From contig NZ_BCUZ01000023.1 in the NCBI RefSeq assembly GCF_001591485.1, forward strand, positions 1 through 33,658: a DNA stretch of 33,658 nucleotides, given 5' to 3'. The notes below the pieces were generated by a model. That model was given only the letters and a program-made list of their open reading frames with translations, searched no databases and was not told where the DNA came from. The position numbers and the translations under genes are program-made. The stretch's first letter is position 1. The number at the start of each line of letters is the position of its first letter. Shown in pieces: positions 7,070 through 16,014 of this stretch. Origin of the DNA: Neobacillus fumarioli NBRC 102428. Lineage in GTDB: Bacteria; Bacillota; Bacilli; Bacillales; Cytobacillaceae.

Positions 7070-8315
7070 TTTTTGGATCATCTTTTTTCATACTTATTTA
7101 AACAAGTTGAAATCCAAATCGTTTATCATCACGACCATTTTGTCAGTGGTGCTCATGCTGCTTTTAACGAATATTCATCATATTATCGATCTTTTTAACC
7201 ATAATGATGGAAAAGAAAAAGTGGCCGTACTTGATGATACAGGGCAACTTTACCGGCCTTTTAAACAACAGATGAAGACGATTAATCATAAAATGATTCT
7301 AATTCAATATAAAGGAAGTGAAAAAGAAGCAGAAGCAGCTGTTAGAAAGGGATCATACGATGCAATGATTCAACTAAGCTTTACTAAACAACAGCAGCCT
7401 AAAGCAGTGGCTAAAGCCAAGAGCATTGCCGATTCCGAATTATTTACCAATCTTGAGCAGGGCATGCAGCAGCTGAAAACGATGGCCGCAGCCGCAAAAC
7501 TTCATTTAACACCTGAACAGCTGCAGAAATTTTATGAACCGGTTTCATTTAAGAAATCGGCCCTCGAGAAAAATGCCAAGACAGAGGAACAATTAAATCA
7601 GGCAAGAGGAATTGTTTATGTTCTGTTATTTGTTATTTATTTTTCGGTAATAATGTATTCCAACATGATTGCCATGGAAGTGGCCACAGAAAAGACTTCT
7701 AGAGTGATGGAAATCTTAATTTCCAGTGTTTCACCAATTAAACAAATGTTTGCGAAAATACTAGGGATCGGTTGTTTAAGCCTAACACAGTTAGCCGTAT
7801 TTCTAGGGGTTGGCTACTATTCTTTGAAAAGCAACATGGAATTTTTCAAAGGCGGTTTTTTTGATGTTTTTGGGTTCAATGAGATTCCGGCAGCCACTAT
7901 TATGTATGCAGTTATTTTCTTTATCCTCGGATATTTTCTGTATGCTACACTGGCAGCATTTTTGGGCTCCCTCGTCAGCAGGATTGAAGATGTGCAGCAA
8001 ATGATCACCCCGATGACCATGCTTGTGGTGGCCGGCTTTATGATTGCCATGTTTGGACTTAGCAAACCGGATGCCCCGTTTATCACGATTACATCTTACA
8101 TTCCGTTTTTTACGCCGATGATTATGTTTTTACGCGTTGGCATGCTGTCGATTCCGGCGTGGCAGGCAATCATCGGAATCGCCATTTTGGCTGCAACGAT
8201 TGCTTTTTTAGCCATATTCGGTGCAAAGGTTTACCGCGGAGGCGTATTAATGTACGGGAAGTCCAATTCTTATAAAGATATTAAAAAAGCATTGCAGTTA
8301 ACAAAGAATGAATAA
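7062..8315 (+). CDS. yhaP: ABC-2 type permease YhaP
   Basis: The membrane partner of YhaQ, about 417 residues and NatB-like. One membrane helix near residues 15-35 is followed by a roughly 150-residue extracytoplasmic domain, then a cluster of five hydrophobic helices beginning around residue 185 with the conserved MEVATEKTSRVMEILISS segment of ABC-2 permeases. Two starts are possible: GTG at 7053 or TTG at 7062. I chose TTG because AGGTGA (7051-7056) lies at SD distance from it, whereas GTG has only AAGG 3 nt away. The start lies inside the last codons of yhaQ, showing coupling. A terminator follows, so yhaQP is a two-gene operon. Confidence 0.9.
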   Translation: MNNFWIIFFHTYLNKLKSKSFIITTILSVVLMLLLTNIHHIIDLFNHNDGKEKVAVLDDTGQLYRPFKQQMKTINHKMILIQYKGSEKEAEAAVRKGSYDAMIQLSFTKQQQPKAVAKAKSIADSELFTNLEQGMQQLKTMAAAAKLHLTPEQLQKFYEPVSFKKSALEKNAKTEEQLNQARGIVYVLLFVIYFSVIMYSNMIAMEVATEKTSRVMEILISSVSPIKQMFAKILGIGCLSLTQLAVFLGVGYYSLKSNMEFFKGGFFDVFGFNEIPAATIMYAVIFFILGYFLYATLAAFLGSLVSRIEDVQQMITPMTMLVVAGFMIAMFGLSKPDAPFITITSYIPFFTPMIMFLRVGMLSIPAWQAIIGIAILAATIAFLAIFGAKVYRGGVLMYGKSNSYKDIKKALQLTKNE

Positions 8316-8325
8316 TGTAGGATCG

Positions 8326-8355
8326 AGCTTTACCGCTTTAAGGTAAAGCTTTTTT
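8326..8355 (+). terminator. terminator after yhaP
   Basis: AGCTTTACC (8326-8334) pairs with GGTAAAGCT (8342-8350), then a T run. Confidence 0.9.
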
Positions 8356-8425
8356 GTATAAGAACGTGCATTCGTATTTTGAAAATGGTAAAATAAATTG
8401 AAGAATGATGAGAGGGAATTTTAGA

Positions 8426-9646
8426 ATGAAGCAAATATCATTTATTCATGCAGCGGACCTTCATTTGGACAGCCCAATGGCTGGCTTGAAGCATTTGCCT
8501 GCTGAACTCTTTAATAGGACAAAAGAAAGCACCTTTACCAGTTTGCAAAAACTTACACAAACAGCCATTCGGCTTCAGGTTGATTTTGTCATTATTGCCG
8601 GAGACATATTTGATGGCGAGGATCGCAGTTTAAAAGCACAATCACGTTTTAGGAAGGAAATGCTTAAGCTTGAGGCAGAAGGGATTCCAGTCTATGTTGT
8701 CCACGGCAACCACGACCATTTAAACGGCTCTTGGGTTCATCTCGATATGCCGAAAAATGTTTACGTATTTCCAAGTGAAGTAGAAACAATGAAATTAACG
8801 ACAAAGAGCGGAGAAATTGTACATTTATACGGTTTCAGCTATCCGGTTCGGCATGTGGTAGATCGGAAAATTACGGAATACAAAAAACAGGAGGGAGCAG
8901 ATTTTCATATCGGTATTCTTCACGGCAATGAAAGCAGCGGAACAGAACATGAGAATTATGCTCCATTTACGATCAAGGAACTGGAAGAAAAAAACTTTGA
9001 TTATTGGGCATTAGGACATATCCATAAACGGATGATCCTGTCAGAAACGCCGCCTATCATCTATCCGGGAAACATCCAAGGAAGGAACAAGAAAGAAACG
9101 GGTGCCAAGGGTTTTTATCATGTCATTCTGTCAGATGTTGAAACAAAAATGGAGTTTTGCGAGGCTTCCGATATCATTTGGGAGGAAGTACACATTGATG
9201 CTTCTTCAGCACACCATTTTCATGAAATCCTAAAGCTATGCCAAGCAGCAATCCAGCAATTTCGTAAAGAAAACCAGGGAACTTTTTTAACCATATACTT
9301 GAACAATGTTCAGATAGAAGATGCGCTTGAAAGGAGGAGCCTTGACCATAGTTTGTTGGAACTGCTCCAAGAAAATGAGAAAGACGAAGAATCCTTTGTG
9401 TGGGTTGTCGAATTAATCACGGTACAAAAACAGCAAATTGACAAAGAGCAATTGAAGAAAGAGGCCAATTTTTATACGGAGCTTTTCAGCATAATTGAAC
9501 ATTACGAACACAAAGACCGAGCGCTTGCTCCGGTTTATGAACACCCTTTAGGCAGAAAATATGTATCTCCCCTCGCTGAGACGGAGCAAAGAGAATTAAT
9601 CCAACAGGCAGAAAAGCTACTGATCGAATTACTTTATGAAGAATAG
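8426..9646 (+). CDS. yhaO: Mre11/SbcD-like metallophosphoesterase YhaO
   Basis: A 406-residue predicted DNA exonuclease subunit. All calcineurin-like metal motifs are present: DLH (Asp11, His13), GDIFD (Asp60), GNHDH (Asn95, His96), a His at 166 in ILHGNE and GHIH (198-200). The remaining 180 residues resemble the cap and partner-binding parts of SbcD/Mre11. ATG at 8426 follows AGAGGGA at 8 nt; an earlier in-frame ATG at 8405 lacks an SD. Length fits B. subtilis YhaO (about 408). It is followed 16 nt later by yhaN, whose SD begins just after the yhaO stop, and yhaM comes next, so the three are one operon handling nucleic-acid ends. By family, it should use Mn2+ and act together with YhaN. Confidence 0.92.
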   Translation: MKQISFIHAADLHLDSPMAGLKHLPAELFNRTKESTFTSLQKLTQTAIRLQVDFVIIAGDIFDGEDRSLKAQSRFRKEMLKLEAEGIPVYVVHGNHDHLNGSWVHLDMPKNVYVFPSEVETMKLTTKSGEIVHLYGFSYPVRHVVDRKITEYKKQEGADFHIGILHGNESSGTEHENYAPFTIKELEEKNFDYWALGHIHKRMILSETPPIIYPGNIQGRNKKETGAKGFYHVILSDVETKMEFCEASDIIWEEVHIDASSAHHFHEILKLCQAAIQQFRKENQGTFLTIYLNNVQIEDALERRSLDHSLLELLQENEKDEESFVWVVELITVQKQQIDKEQLKKEANFYTELFSIIEHYEHKDRALAPVYEHPLGRKYVSPLAETEQRELIQQAEKLLIELLYEE

Positions 9647-9662
9647 GGAAGGAGGGAGTTGT

Positions 9663-12662
9663 TTGAAAATTGAAGAACTTTACATATATGGGTATGGTCA
9701 ATTAGAGAATGTTCACATTGCAGGCTTGTCCAATTTTCAAGTCTTTTTCGGCGAAAATGAAGCCGGAAAATCGACCATCATGGCGTTTATTCATGGGATT
9801 TTATTCGGTTTTCCAACAAAACAACAAGCAGAACTGCGTTATGAACCGAAAGGTGGCACCAGATATGGCGGAAGAATAAAAGTAATTCACCCTAAATTCG
9901 GCGGTGCTGTCATCGAACGAGTTAAAGGAAAGGCATCCGGGGACGTAACCGTCGTTTTGGACCATGGCCTAACTGGCGGTGAAGAACTTCTTAAAGAGTT
10001 ATTAGCGAATTTTGATAAAAACTTATTTCAAGCGATTTTTTCTTTTAACTTGCAGGGACTTCAAAATATTCATCAGATGAAGGGAGAGGACATTGGAAGA
10101 TTTTTATTCTCTGCCGGAACATTAGGTACTGAAAGACTATCAAAAGCGGAAAGCTTCCTGCAAAAAGAACTTGATCTCCGCTTTAAGCCAAGCGGAAAGA
10201 AGCCGTTGTTAAATGAAAAACTGCAGGAAATGCATGAAGTCAGCCAGGAATTGAAAAAAGCGGCAGCGAAAACAAAGGAATATGAGGCCTTAACAGGAAG
10301 AAGAATCAACCTCCAGCAAGAAATGAAATCGATCAGTGAAAGAATCCGTAACCTGCAAGAAAAAGCCGATAAGTTGAATGAATGGAAACGAATCGAGCCG
10401 CTTGTAAAAGAAGAAAATTGGATCAAAAAAGAATTGCAGAATATCGGCGAAATTCATTTCCCGGCACGCGGAATTGAACGAATCGAAACATTAGCCCAAG
10501 CGATCGATCCCGTTGAAGCCGAAATGAACAGCTTATCAGAAAGAATAAAACAGTTAAAAAAAGATTTGGCTAGATTGGAGCCGAACCAAGAACTTCTTGA
10601 ACATGAACCGGCGATTTTGGCACTGCTTGATCAAGTGCCGCTATACGAACAATTGAAACTGGAAAAGCAGAAATGTGAAACAAAATTAGCGGAATTCAGT
10701 GAAAAAATTTCCGTTATAAAGGAAAAGCTTCACCTTTCGTTATCTGAGGAAGATTTGTTGTCTATCAACACAAACATTTATATGAGAAACCAGGTGGAGA
10801 CGATCTCACGGAAAAGCGAAAAACTTGCGGAAACGAAGGAAGAATTGGAAGAACGTTATCAAGAGGCAAAAAAGAAACTCGAAGAAGCAGAAAAATCAGT
10901 GGAGTCGATAAAGAACTTATGTTTGTCCCAGGAGGAAAGGCAGAATCTTGAAGAACAGATCAATCAAGAAAACGATAAAAAAAGTCTTGAAATCGAATTA
11001 GCGGCAATACGGGACAAAATTGAATTTTATATGCACACAGAAAAACAAAATAAAGCTGCTAAAGAAAGGCAAAAACTGCAGCATATGATTTTTGCAGTCA
11101 TTCTAGCTGCTCTAGTCTTCTATGGTTTATTGACAAAGCAATGGGTATTGTTTCTAATAGGGGCTGGAGGATTTGCCGCCGTTGTATTTTTGATCAGTAA
11201 AGTCTTGCGGCAATCTGCTAGCAAAGGATTGGACCAATCTTTGCATGGCCTGATGGAAAAGGAAAAACAATTAAGCGAAAAGCTAAAATCGGTTAAGTAT
11301 ACAGACATCACGAAAACTAGAGAGCGATTAGAACTTGATAAAGAACGTCGGGAACAGCTGCAGATGCTCAAATTGCGGTTGAACGAGCAAGAATCCCAAT
11401 TTGAAGCAGTCATTGCCCAATTTGAGGCTTGGGAATTGGAAATGTCGCTTCATAAAGAGAAATTAAAGACAATTGCGAAACAGCTAAAGATCCCTGAAAC
11501 GATTGCCCATCAGTTCTTACTGGAGGCGTTTGGGCTTCTTGAACAATACAAAGCGATCATCCGGGAGCAGCAACAATTCAGGGCAAGGATGGCACAAATC
11601 AAAGAGCAAATGACGAAAATGGAAAAAGGGCTATTTGAGTTTGAAAACCGCTTTTTAGATGTCAGGGGAGGAGACCTGCATAAAACGGCTTATCTATTAC
11701 GCAACAAGCTGAAAGAAGAACATGAAAAGCTTGTAAGAACCGAAGAGGGAAGGAAACTTCTCTTAAGCCTTGAAACGGAATTATGGCAAAAATCATTAGT
11801 GTATGAGCAGTTGATGACCGAACGCACAAGACTTTTTTCCGCCGCCGGGGTAGAAACCGAGCATCAATTCTATGAACTGGGTACGAAATTCAGAAAACGT
11901 GCTGAATTGTTAGAAAAACTAAGCAGCTTAGAGAGCCAGTTGCATTATTCGCCCCTTTCCGAACAGGAAAGAGAATATTTCTTAGATACGCTTCCTTCTG
12001 AACAATTAATAACAGAATATAATCAGGAAAGGGAATTTTTACAAGAAACATTAAAGCAACTGCACGAAGAACAGGCTGGTGTGAATTATGAGCTTCAGGC
12101 CATCGAAGAAGGCGGCATTTATTCCGATATACTCCACCACTATAAACAGAAACAATTTGAATTAAAGGAGGCAGTAAAGGAGTGGGCTGTCTACAGTCTT
12201 GCTGCTGACATTCTTTCAACAGCTATTGAACGGTATAAGAATACTCATTTGCCAAGGCTGCTGAAAAAAGCGGAAGGATACTTTCAATTCCTTACAAACG
12301 GGAATTATCAAAGAATTCATCTTCATACATCCGGTACCGGATTTTTAGTAGAGAGAAAGGATCGCTCTCTTTTTGAAGCAAATGAATTAAGCCAAGGCAC
12401 TGCAGAGCAGCTGTATGTATCGATTCGGCTTGCGCTGGCAACAACCCTTTATGAAAGTTACTCATTTCCGATTATCATTGATGACAGTTTTGTTAATTTT
12501 GATACTGGAAGGACGCAGAAGGTAATCGAGCTTCTGAAAAGCTTAAAGGATTATCAAATTTTGTTTTTCACCTGTCATCCTCATTTGCTTGCCTTTTTCC
12601 AAAAGGATCAAATCCGTAAGTTAGAAAAAGGTGCTGTTTTAGAATATTTTATAGAGTTATAG
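9663..12662 (+). CDS. yhaN: Rad50/SbcC-like ATPase YhaN with central membrane hairpin
   Basis: A 999-residue SMC-like ATPase paired with YhaO. Walker [10 protein letters not shown] is at residues 30-38. Near the C terminus are the signature-like ELSQGTAEQ (from residue 908) and Walker B PIIIDDS (936-942). Long Glu/Lys-rich coiled coils cover about 170-470 and 520-850. At the apex, where Rad50 has a zinc hook, residues about 475-513 form two hydrophobic stretches (starting [10 protein letters not shown] and [10 protein letters not shown]) separated by a short loop, so the coiled coil probably enters the membrane. No CxxC hook is visible. Start is TTG at 9663, 7 nt after AGGAGG (9650-9655); an upstream ATG at 9636 inside yhaO is not used. 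Slightly longer than the B. subtilis protein. Confidence 0.92.
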   Translation: MKIEELYIYGYGQLENVHIAGLSNFQVFFGENEAGKSTIMAFIHGILFGFPTKQQAELRYEPKGGTRYGGRIKVIHPKFGGAVIERVKGKASGDVTVVLDHGLTGGEELLKELLANFDKNLFQAIFSFNLQGLQNIHQMKGEDIGRFLFSAGTLGTERLSKAESFLQKELDLRFKPSGKKPLLNEKLQEMHEVSQELKKAAAKTKEYEALTGRRINLQQEMKSISERIRNLQEKADKLNEWKRIEPLVKEENWIKKELQNIGEIHFPARGIERIETLAQAIDPVEAEMNSLSERIKQLKKDLARLEPNQELLEHEPAILALLDQVPLYEQLKLEKQKCETKLAEFSEKISVIKEKLHLSLSEEDLLSINTNIYMRNQVETISRKSEKLAETKEELEERYQEAKKKLEEAEKSVESIKNLCLSQEERQNLEEQINQENDKKSLEIELAAIRDKIEFYMHTEKQNKAAKERQKLQHMIFAVILAALVFYGLLTKQWVLFLIGAGGFAAVVFLISKVLRQSASKGLDQSLHGLMEKEKQLSEKLKSVKYTDITKTRERLELDKERREQLQMLKLRLNEQESQFEAVIAQFEAWELEMSLHKEKLKTIAKQLKIPETIAHQFLLEAFGLLEQYKAIIREQQQFRARMAQIKEQMTKMEKGLFEFENRFLDVRGGDLHKTAYLLRNKLKEEHEKLVRTEEGRKLLLSLETELWQKSLVYEQLMTERTRLFSAAGVETEHQFYELGTKFRKRAELLEKLSSLESQLHYSPLSEQEREYFLDTLPSEQLITEYNQEREFLQETLKQLHEEQAGVNYELQAIEEGGIYSDILHHYKQKQFELKEAVKEWAVYSLAADILSTAIERYKNTHLPRLLKKAEGYFQFLTNGNYQRIHLHTSGTGFLVERKDRSLFEANELSQGTAEQLYVSIRLALATTLYESYSFPIIIDDSFVNFDTGRTQKVIELLKSLKDYQILFFTCHPHLLAFFQKDQIRKLEKGAVLEYFIEL

Positions 12663-12706
12663 TACGGTATGATATACTTTTATTATGGAGAAGGAGCGTG
12701 AATAGG

Positions 12707-13651
12707 TTGGCACAAGGTATTTTAAGTTATAGTGTTGGTACACAGGTAGACTTATTTTTATTAATTAAAAGTTCAACCAAAGGAATTGCCAGTAACGGAA
12801 AACCATTTTTAACCTTAATTTTTCAGGATCAAAGCGGGGAAATTGAGGCAAAGCTTTGGGACGCCAGTGAGGAAGATGAAAAAAATTATGCTCCGCAAAC
12901 GATTGTAAAAGTGATCGGGGATGTCCAAAATTACCGGGGAAAGAATCAGTTGAAAATTCGCCAAATCCGAAGAACAGGCCCTGGAGATGGAGTGAAATTG
13001 GAAGATTTCCTCGAAACAGCGCCACTAAGCCAGGATGAAATGGTCAGCAAGCTGACACAGTATATTTTTGAAATGAAAAACCCAAACATCCAAAGGATTA
13101 CCCGCCATTTAATTAAGAAGCATCAAAAAGCATTTTTGGAGTACCCAGCTGCAACGAAAAATCATCATGAGTTTGTTTCCGGACTTGCCTATCACGTTGT
13201 CAGCATGCTGGACCTTGCCAAGGCAATTGTTTCTCTTTATCCAAGCCTTGATAAAGATTTGCTATATGCAGGTGTCATTCTTCATGATATGGGGAAGGTA
13301 ATCGAATTATCGGGACCTGTTTCGACAGTTTATACACTTCAAGGAAACTTGCTTGGACATATTACGATCATGATAAATGAAATCGGAAAAGCTGCAGAAG
13401 AGTTGGGGATTACCGGCGAGGAAGTATTAATCCTTCAGCATCTTGTGTTAAGCCATCATGGGAAAGCGGAATGGGGAAGCCCGAAACCACCGCTCGTAAA
13501 AGAAGCTGAAATTCTTCACTATATTGATAATCTTGATGCCAAAATGAATATGCTGGACCGTGCTTTGGAAAGAGTGCAACCGGGAGAATTCACAGAACGA
13601 ATATTTGCTCTTGATAACCGCTCTTTTTACAAGCCGCTGTTTCACAAATAA
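12707..13651 (+). CDS. yhaM: 3'-5' exoribonuclease YhaM
   Basis: A 314-residue nuclease with an N-terminal OB fold (residues about 1-95, beginning [10 protein letters not shown] and containing [13 protein letters not shown]) and an HD phosphohydrolase domain (His163, the His193-Asp194 pair in ILHDMGK, and LVLSHHG). In B. subtilis YhaM degrades RNA and single-stranded DNA from the 3' end with metal ions. Starting at TTG 12707 gives exactly the usual 314 residues; an in-frame GTG at 12698 has its GGAG only 1 nt away and is unlikely. It follows yhaN by 44 bp and ends the yhaONM block. No terminator hairpin with a T run was found directly after the stop, so read-through into yhaL is possible. Confidence 0.93.
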   Translation: MAQGILSYSVGTQVDLFLLIKSSTKGIASNGKPFLTLIFQDQSGEIEAKLWDASEEDEKNYAPQTIVKVIGDVQNYRGKNQLKIRQIRRTGPGDGVKLEDFLETAPLSQDEMVSKLTQYIFEMKNPNIQRITRHLIKKHQKAFLEYPAATKNHHEFVSGLAYHVVSMLDLAKAIVSLYPSLDKDLLYAGVILHDMGKVIELSGPVSTVYTLQGNLLGHITIMINEIGKAAEELGITGEEVLILQHLVLSHHGKAEWGSPKPPLVKEAEILHYIDNLDAKMNMLDRALERVQPGEFTERIFALDNRSFYKPLFHK

Positions 13652-13658
13652 AAAGTGC

Positions 13659-13733
13659 CTCCTTTCATGGAATAATAACATTTTTAATAGAATATGATGT
13701 AGTAAAAAAATGGACAAACATACTTGAAAGGAG
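13659..13733 (+). promoter_or_regulatory. possible SD-sequestering pairing ahead of yhaL
   Basis: CTCCTTTCA (13659-13667) is exactly complementary to TGAAAGGAG (13725-13733), which contains the yhaL SD. In an mRNA reading through from yhaM the two could pair and hide the SD across a 57-nt loop. This is complementarity seen in sequence; regulation is inference. Confidence 0.3.
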
Positions 13734-13742
13734 CAAATACCA

Positions 13743-13931
13743 TTGACGATTCCGATCTGGGTATATGCAGTTGTAGCAGGGATTGTAATAAGTGCGATCA
13801 TGGCCATTAAAACAGGCAGGGAAGAGCGCCAATTAGAACTGGAAACAATAGAGCGCGAAGGGGAAGTTTACATGGAGCGCCTTGAAAAAGAAAGGGAATT
13901 AAGAAAAGGAGTACAAGCAACCGGAGAATAA
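13743..13931 (+). CDS. yhaL: small membrane protein YhaL
   Basis: A 62-residue protein with one N-terminal membrane helix (residues about 4-22) followed by a highly charged Glu/Arg helix containing the conserved IEREGEVYMERLEKERE. This arrangement matches YhaL, described as a sporulation-associated protein in Bacillus, with no defined biochemical role. TTG start at 13743 follows GAAAGGAG (13726-13733) at 9 nt. It lies between yhaM and the convergent prsA, its usual place. Translation may depend on whether transcription comes from yhaM, given the complementary element upstream. Confidence 0.85.
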   Translation: MTIPIWVYAVVAGIVISAIMAIKTGREERQLELETIEREGEVYMERLEKERELRKGVQATGE

Positions 13932-13953
13932 AGCCAAAATTTCACTTTAAGAA

Positions 13954-13989
13954 AAACAGAAGCACCAAAAGTGCTTCCGTTTCTTTTTT
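13954..13989. terminator. bidirectional terminator between yhaL and prsA
   Basis: GAAGCAC (13959-13965) pairs with GTGCTTC (13971-13977), extended by AAAC/GTTT beyond one mismatch, with A and T tracts on both sides. It overlaps the end of prsA. Confidence 0.88.
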
Positions 13990-14869
13990 ATTGGCCAGCA
14001 GTGGTAGCTAATGGTTTCAGAGCAGCTTGTAATGATTTATCATCAATTTTTACGCCTGCTTCTTTAAGCTCGCGTTCCATTGCTTTATTGATGATATCAT
14101 TTGTTAACTTAGATGATTTTACCTGTTCTTCGATTTGGCTCTTCATTTTGTCAAAGGATTGTTTTGGTTTGATTTGGGTTACTTCGATAATATGATAGCC
14201 AAATTGAGATTTTACCGGAGCGCTGATTTGATTTACTTTCAGGGCATAGGCAGCCTTGATAAAGTCAGGATCAAACTGGGAAGCAGTCTGATTCGTGATC
14301 CAGCCAATATCGCCGCCATTTTGTGCAGAGCCGGTATCTGTTGAATATTTCTTCGCAAGATCTGCAAAGTTTGCTCCCTTATCAAGCTGCTGTTTAATAT
14401 CATTTGCTGTTTTTTCATCTTTTACAAGGATATGGCGGACTTTGATTTCCGGCTTATAGTTATTGTAGTAATCTTTTAGTTCCTTGTCCGTTACTTTAAT
14501 ATCCTTCATGGCCGCTTTTTCTTGGAGCATGCCAACCTTCATCGTTTTCTTTAGATCATCTTCGTTCTTATAGCCATATTGTGCCAGTGCCGCATCAAAA
14601 TTAGAGCCTAGCTGCTTTTTTAAGTCATTAATTTTGGTATTAAGTTCACTATCGGTAACTGTATATTTCTTGGAGAGAACTTTTTCATAAAGAAGCTGTT
14701 GTAAAGCTTGTACACCTATTTTATCTTTCATGGCGTTATAAAGTTCTTCCTGTGTAATGTTTCCTGCCTTGCTTTCTGCCACTGTTGCCGACCCTGATCC
14801 GCTTTGGCTGCATGCACCTAATGTAAGAAGGCTACCGGCCAATGTCAGGGCTAATATCCATTTTTTCAT
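13988..14869 (-). CDS. prsA: foldase lipoprotein PrsA (parvulin-type peptidyl-prolyl isomerase)
   Basis: A 293-residue lipoprotein that folds secreted proteins on the outer face of the membrane. The signal peptide (MKKWILALTLAGSLL) ends in a lipobox LGAC with lipid-modified Cys20. After an N-terminal chaperone region comes the parvulin domain at about residues 142-231 (VRHILVKDE, AKKYSTDTGSAQNGGDIGW, FGYHIIEV), then a C-terminal helix rich in Lys. ATG at 14869 follows AGGAGAGATT. Length matches B. subtilis PrsA (292), where it is essential and needed for amylases, proteases and penicillin-binding proteins. It is monocistronic with its own promoter and a shared terminator. The local gene set (prsA, ecs, signal peptidase, hpr) is biased toward secretion. 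Confidence 0.96.
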   Translation of the reverse strand: MKKWILALTLAGSLLTLGACSQSGSGSATVAESKAGNITQEELYNAMKDKIGVQALQQLLYEKVLSKKYTVTDSELNTKINDLKKQLGSNFDAALAQYGYKNEDDLKKTMKVGMLQEKAAMKDIKVTDKELKDYYNNYKPEIKVRHILVKDEKTANDIKQQLDKGANFADLAKKYSTDTGSAQNGGDIGWITNQTASQFDPDFIKAAYALKVNQISAPVKSQFGYHIIEVTQIKPKQSFDKMKSQIEEQVKSSKLTNDIINKAMERELKEAGVKIDDKSLQAALKPLATTAGQ

Positions 14870-14921
14870 GCTGAATCTCTCCTACAAATATTTTCTTATG
14901 GTTTTATTGACCACATGCTTT

Positions 14922-14949
14922 ACTATAACATAAATGGGAACTACTGCAA
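14922..14949 (-). promoter_or_regulatory. SigA promoter of prsA
   Basis: On the minus strand TTGCAG (14949-14944), a 16-bp spacer and TATAGT (14927-14922) form a good vegetative promoter about 50 bp ahead of the prsA start. Confidence 0.6.
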
Positions 14950-15136
14950 AAATAAAACCCTGCCGTTTTTCAAAAAAACATGTGACAGACTTCGTATTGC
15001 ATTACCCAATGGCAGCTTCTGCATAGGTTTTCATCGAGGTTTTTTCCTTTTCAGCAGAAATTAAGATAAATGCCTAATCGAATTGAAAAGAGGATGAATA
15101 GTATAGGGTAGAAAGTGGCAAAGGAGGGGGCAAAAG

Positions 15137-15229
15137 ATGACAGTTGCTGGCGGATATGGCGCGGGATTTGCGCTGATTGTCGTTCTATTCATTCTCTTGA
15201 TTATTGTTGGGGCTGCTTGGGTATGGTAA
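15137..15229 (+). CDS. sscA: 30-residue YjcZ/SscA-family spore protein
   Basis: A tiny gene encoding MTVAGGYGAGFALIVVLFIL followed by LIIVGAAWVW: a Gly-rich start, one hydrophobic helix and a Trp-containing end. This is the signature of the YjcZ/SscA family, very small Bacillaceae proteins; SscA is needed for spore coat assembly in B. subtilis. The ATG has an excellent SD, AAGGAGGGGG (15121-15130) at 6 nt, and a terminator follows 13 nt after the stop, so it is a real single-gene unit. AATAGTATA at 15097-15105 is one base off a sporulation (SigK-type) -10 CATAnnnTA, but no matching -35 was convincing. Its location next to prsA supports the sscA (yhzE) assignment, though many paralogues exist. 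Confidence 0.82.
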   Translation: MTVAGGYGAGFALIVVLFILLIIVGAAWVW

Positions 15230-15241
15230 GCAAGCAAACGA

Positions 15242-15272
15242 AAGCGATGAGACATCTCTCATCGCTTGTTTT
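15242..15272 (+). terminator. terminator after the sscA-like gene
   Basis: AAGCGATGAGA (15242-15252) pairs perfectly with TCTCATCGCTT (15257-15267), then GTTTT. Confidence 0.88.
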
Positions 15273-15283
15273 ACATTTGGCCG

Positions 15284-15463
15284 CTATGTATATAAAATCT
15301 CCAAATAGGAAGAGATCAAAAGGATCGTGGTTAGGACATTAATCGTACGAAATACCTTATGTTGGCGTTCTTCCGGAATTTCTTTTTGAATACATAGTGA
15401 ACTAGTCAGTTGATTCACACAAAATAAAATAAAAATGGCGGTTATAATAAAAATGGAGATCAT
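15284..15463 (-). CDS. small two-helix membrane protein of unknown function
   Basis: A 59-residue protein with two hydrophobic helices, at about residues 2-18 (starting ISIFIITAIF) and 39-56 (VLTTILLISS), joined by a polar loop containing EIPEERQHKVFR. ATG at 15463 has a strong SD, GGAGGG (15477-15472), 8 nt upstream, which supports a genuine gene; a TTG directly before it is less well placed. It is convergent with the sscA-like gene and divergent from yhaI. I do not recognise a family. Its place between prsA and yhaI is where B. subtilis carries other small yha genes, but homology is not shown. Confidence 0.6.
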   Translation of the reverse strand: MISIFIITAIFILFCVNQLTSSLCIQKEIPEERQHKVFRTINVLTTILLISSYLEILYT

Positions 15464-15673
15464 CAAAGATTCCCTCCCTTTTTCTCATGTAGTCCTTTTT
15501 AACATATCAAAAATTTAACAAAAAAGATAGTCTAAAAGAAATTTAAGGAAAGTAAAGACTTGTTATTATTTTTTATTCTATGGATAATGAAAAGGGTTTA
15601 CCTCAAATTCAAAAAGGTGAATAATATGAATATATCGATTTTTAGTTTTTTTGGGCAGAAAAGAGGTCTGACA

Positions 15674-16012
15674 ATGATGGAATATGAAAAGCTGTTGGAA
15701 AAAATTCAGCTGCTTGAATATCATCAACAATTATTATTAAAGCTTCTGGATAATCCTAATCTTCATTTTTATAAGCTAATCATTGAAAAGGGCCTGACTC
15801 AAGACTTTGTAGAGCGGTTCTTTCATTTATGTGACAAATTGAACATGGAATTGAAAAAACAAAAAGCGGAAGGTTTTGTTTATTTTCATCCGCTTTTCAA
15901 TGAATTATCAGAGAATTTACCAGCAAATATGAATATGAAAGAGGTTGTAAAGGCATGTTTAGCCCAAAAACTGTATGAACCGCTCTTTTTGGAATTTAGA
16001 AAATACATATAG
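15674..16012 (+). CDS. yhaI: DUF1878-family protein YhaI
   Basis: A 112-residue cytoplasmic protein, mostly helical, with the core EYEKLLEKIQLLEYHQQLLL followed by FYKLIIEKGLTQDFVERF and LCDKLNMEL. The pattern and length agree with B. subtilis YhaI (about 113 residues), a family of unknown function. ATG at 15674 or 15677 follows AGAGGT. A longer form from ATG 15626 also has an SD (AAGGTGA), but its extra 16 residues lie outside the family core. It runs convergently into hpr with only 2 bp between stop codons and no terminator there. The same pairing with hpr occurs in B. subtilis. Confidence 0.8.
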   Translation: MMEYEKLLEKIQLLEYHQQLLLKLLDNPNLHFYKLIIEKGLTQDFVERFFHLCDKLNMELKKQKAEGFVYFHPLFNELSENLPANMNMKEVVKACLAQKLYEPLFLEFRKYI

Positions 16013-16014
16013 GT

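Noticed and set aside
11120-11413. Long minus-strand open frames inside yhaN and other genes
   Set aside because: They are shadows produced by codon bias on the opposite strand, with no SD and no domain features.
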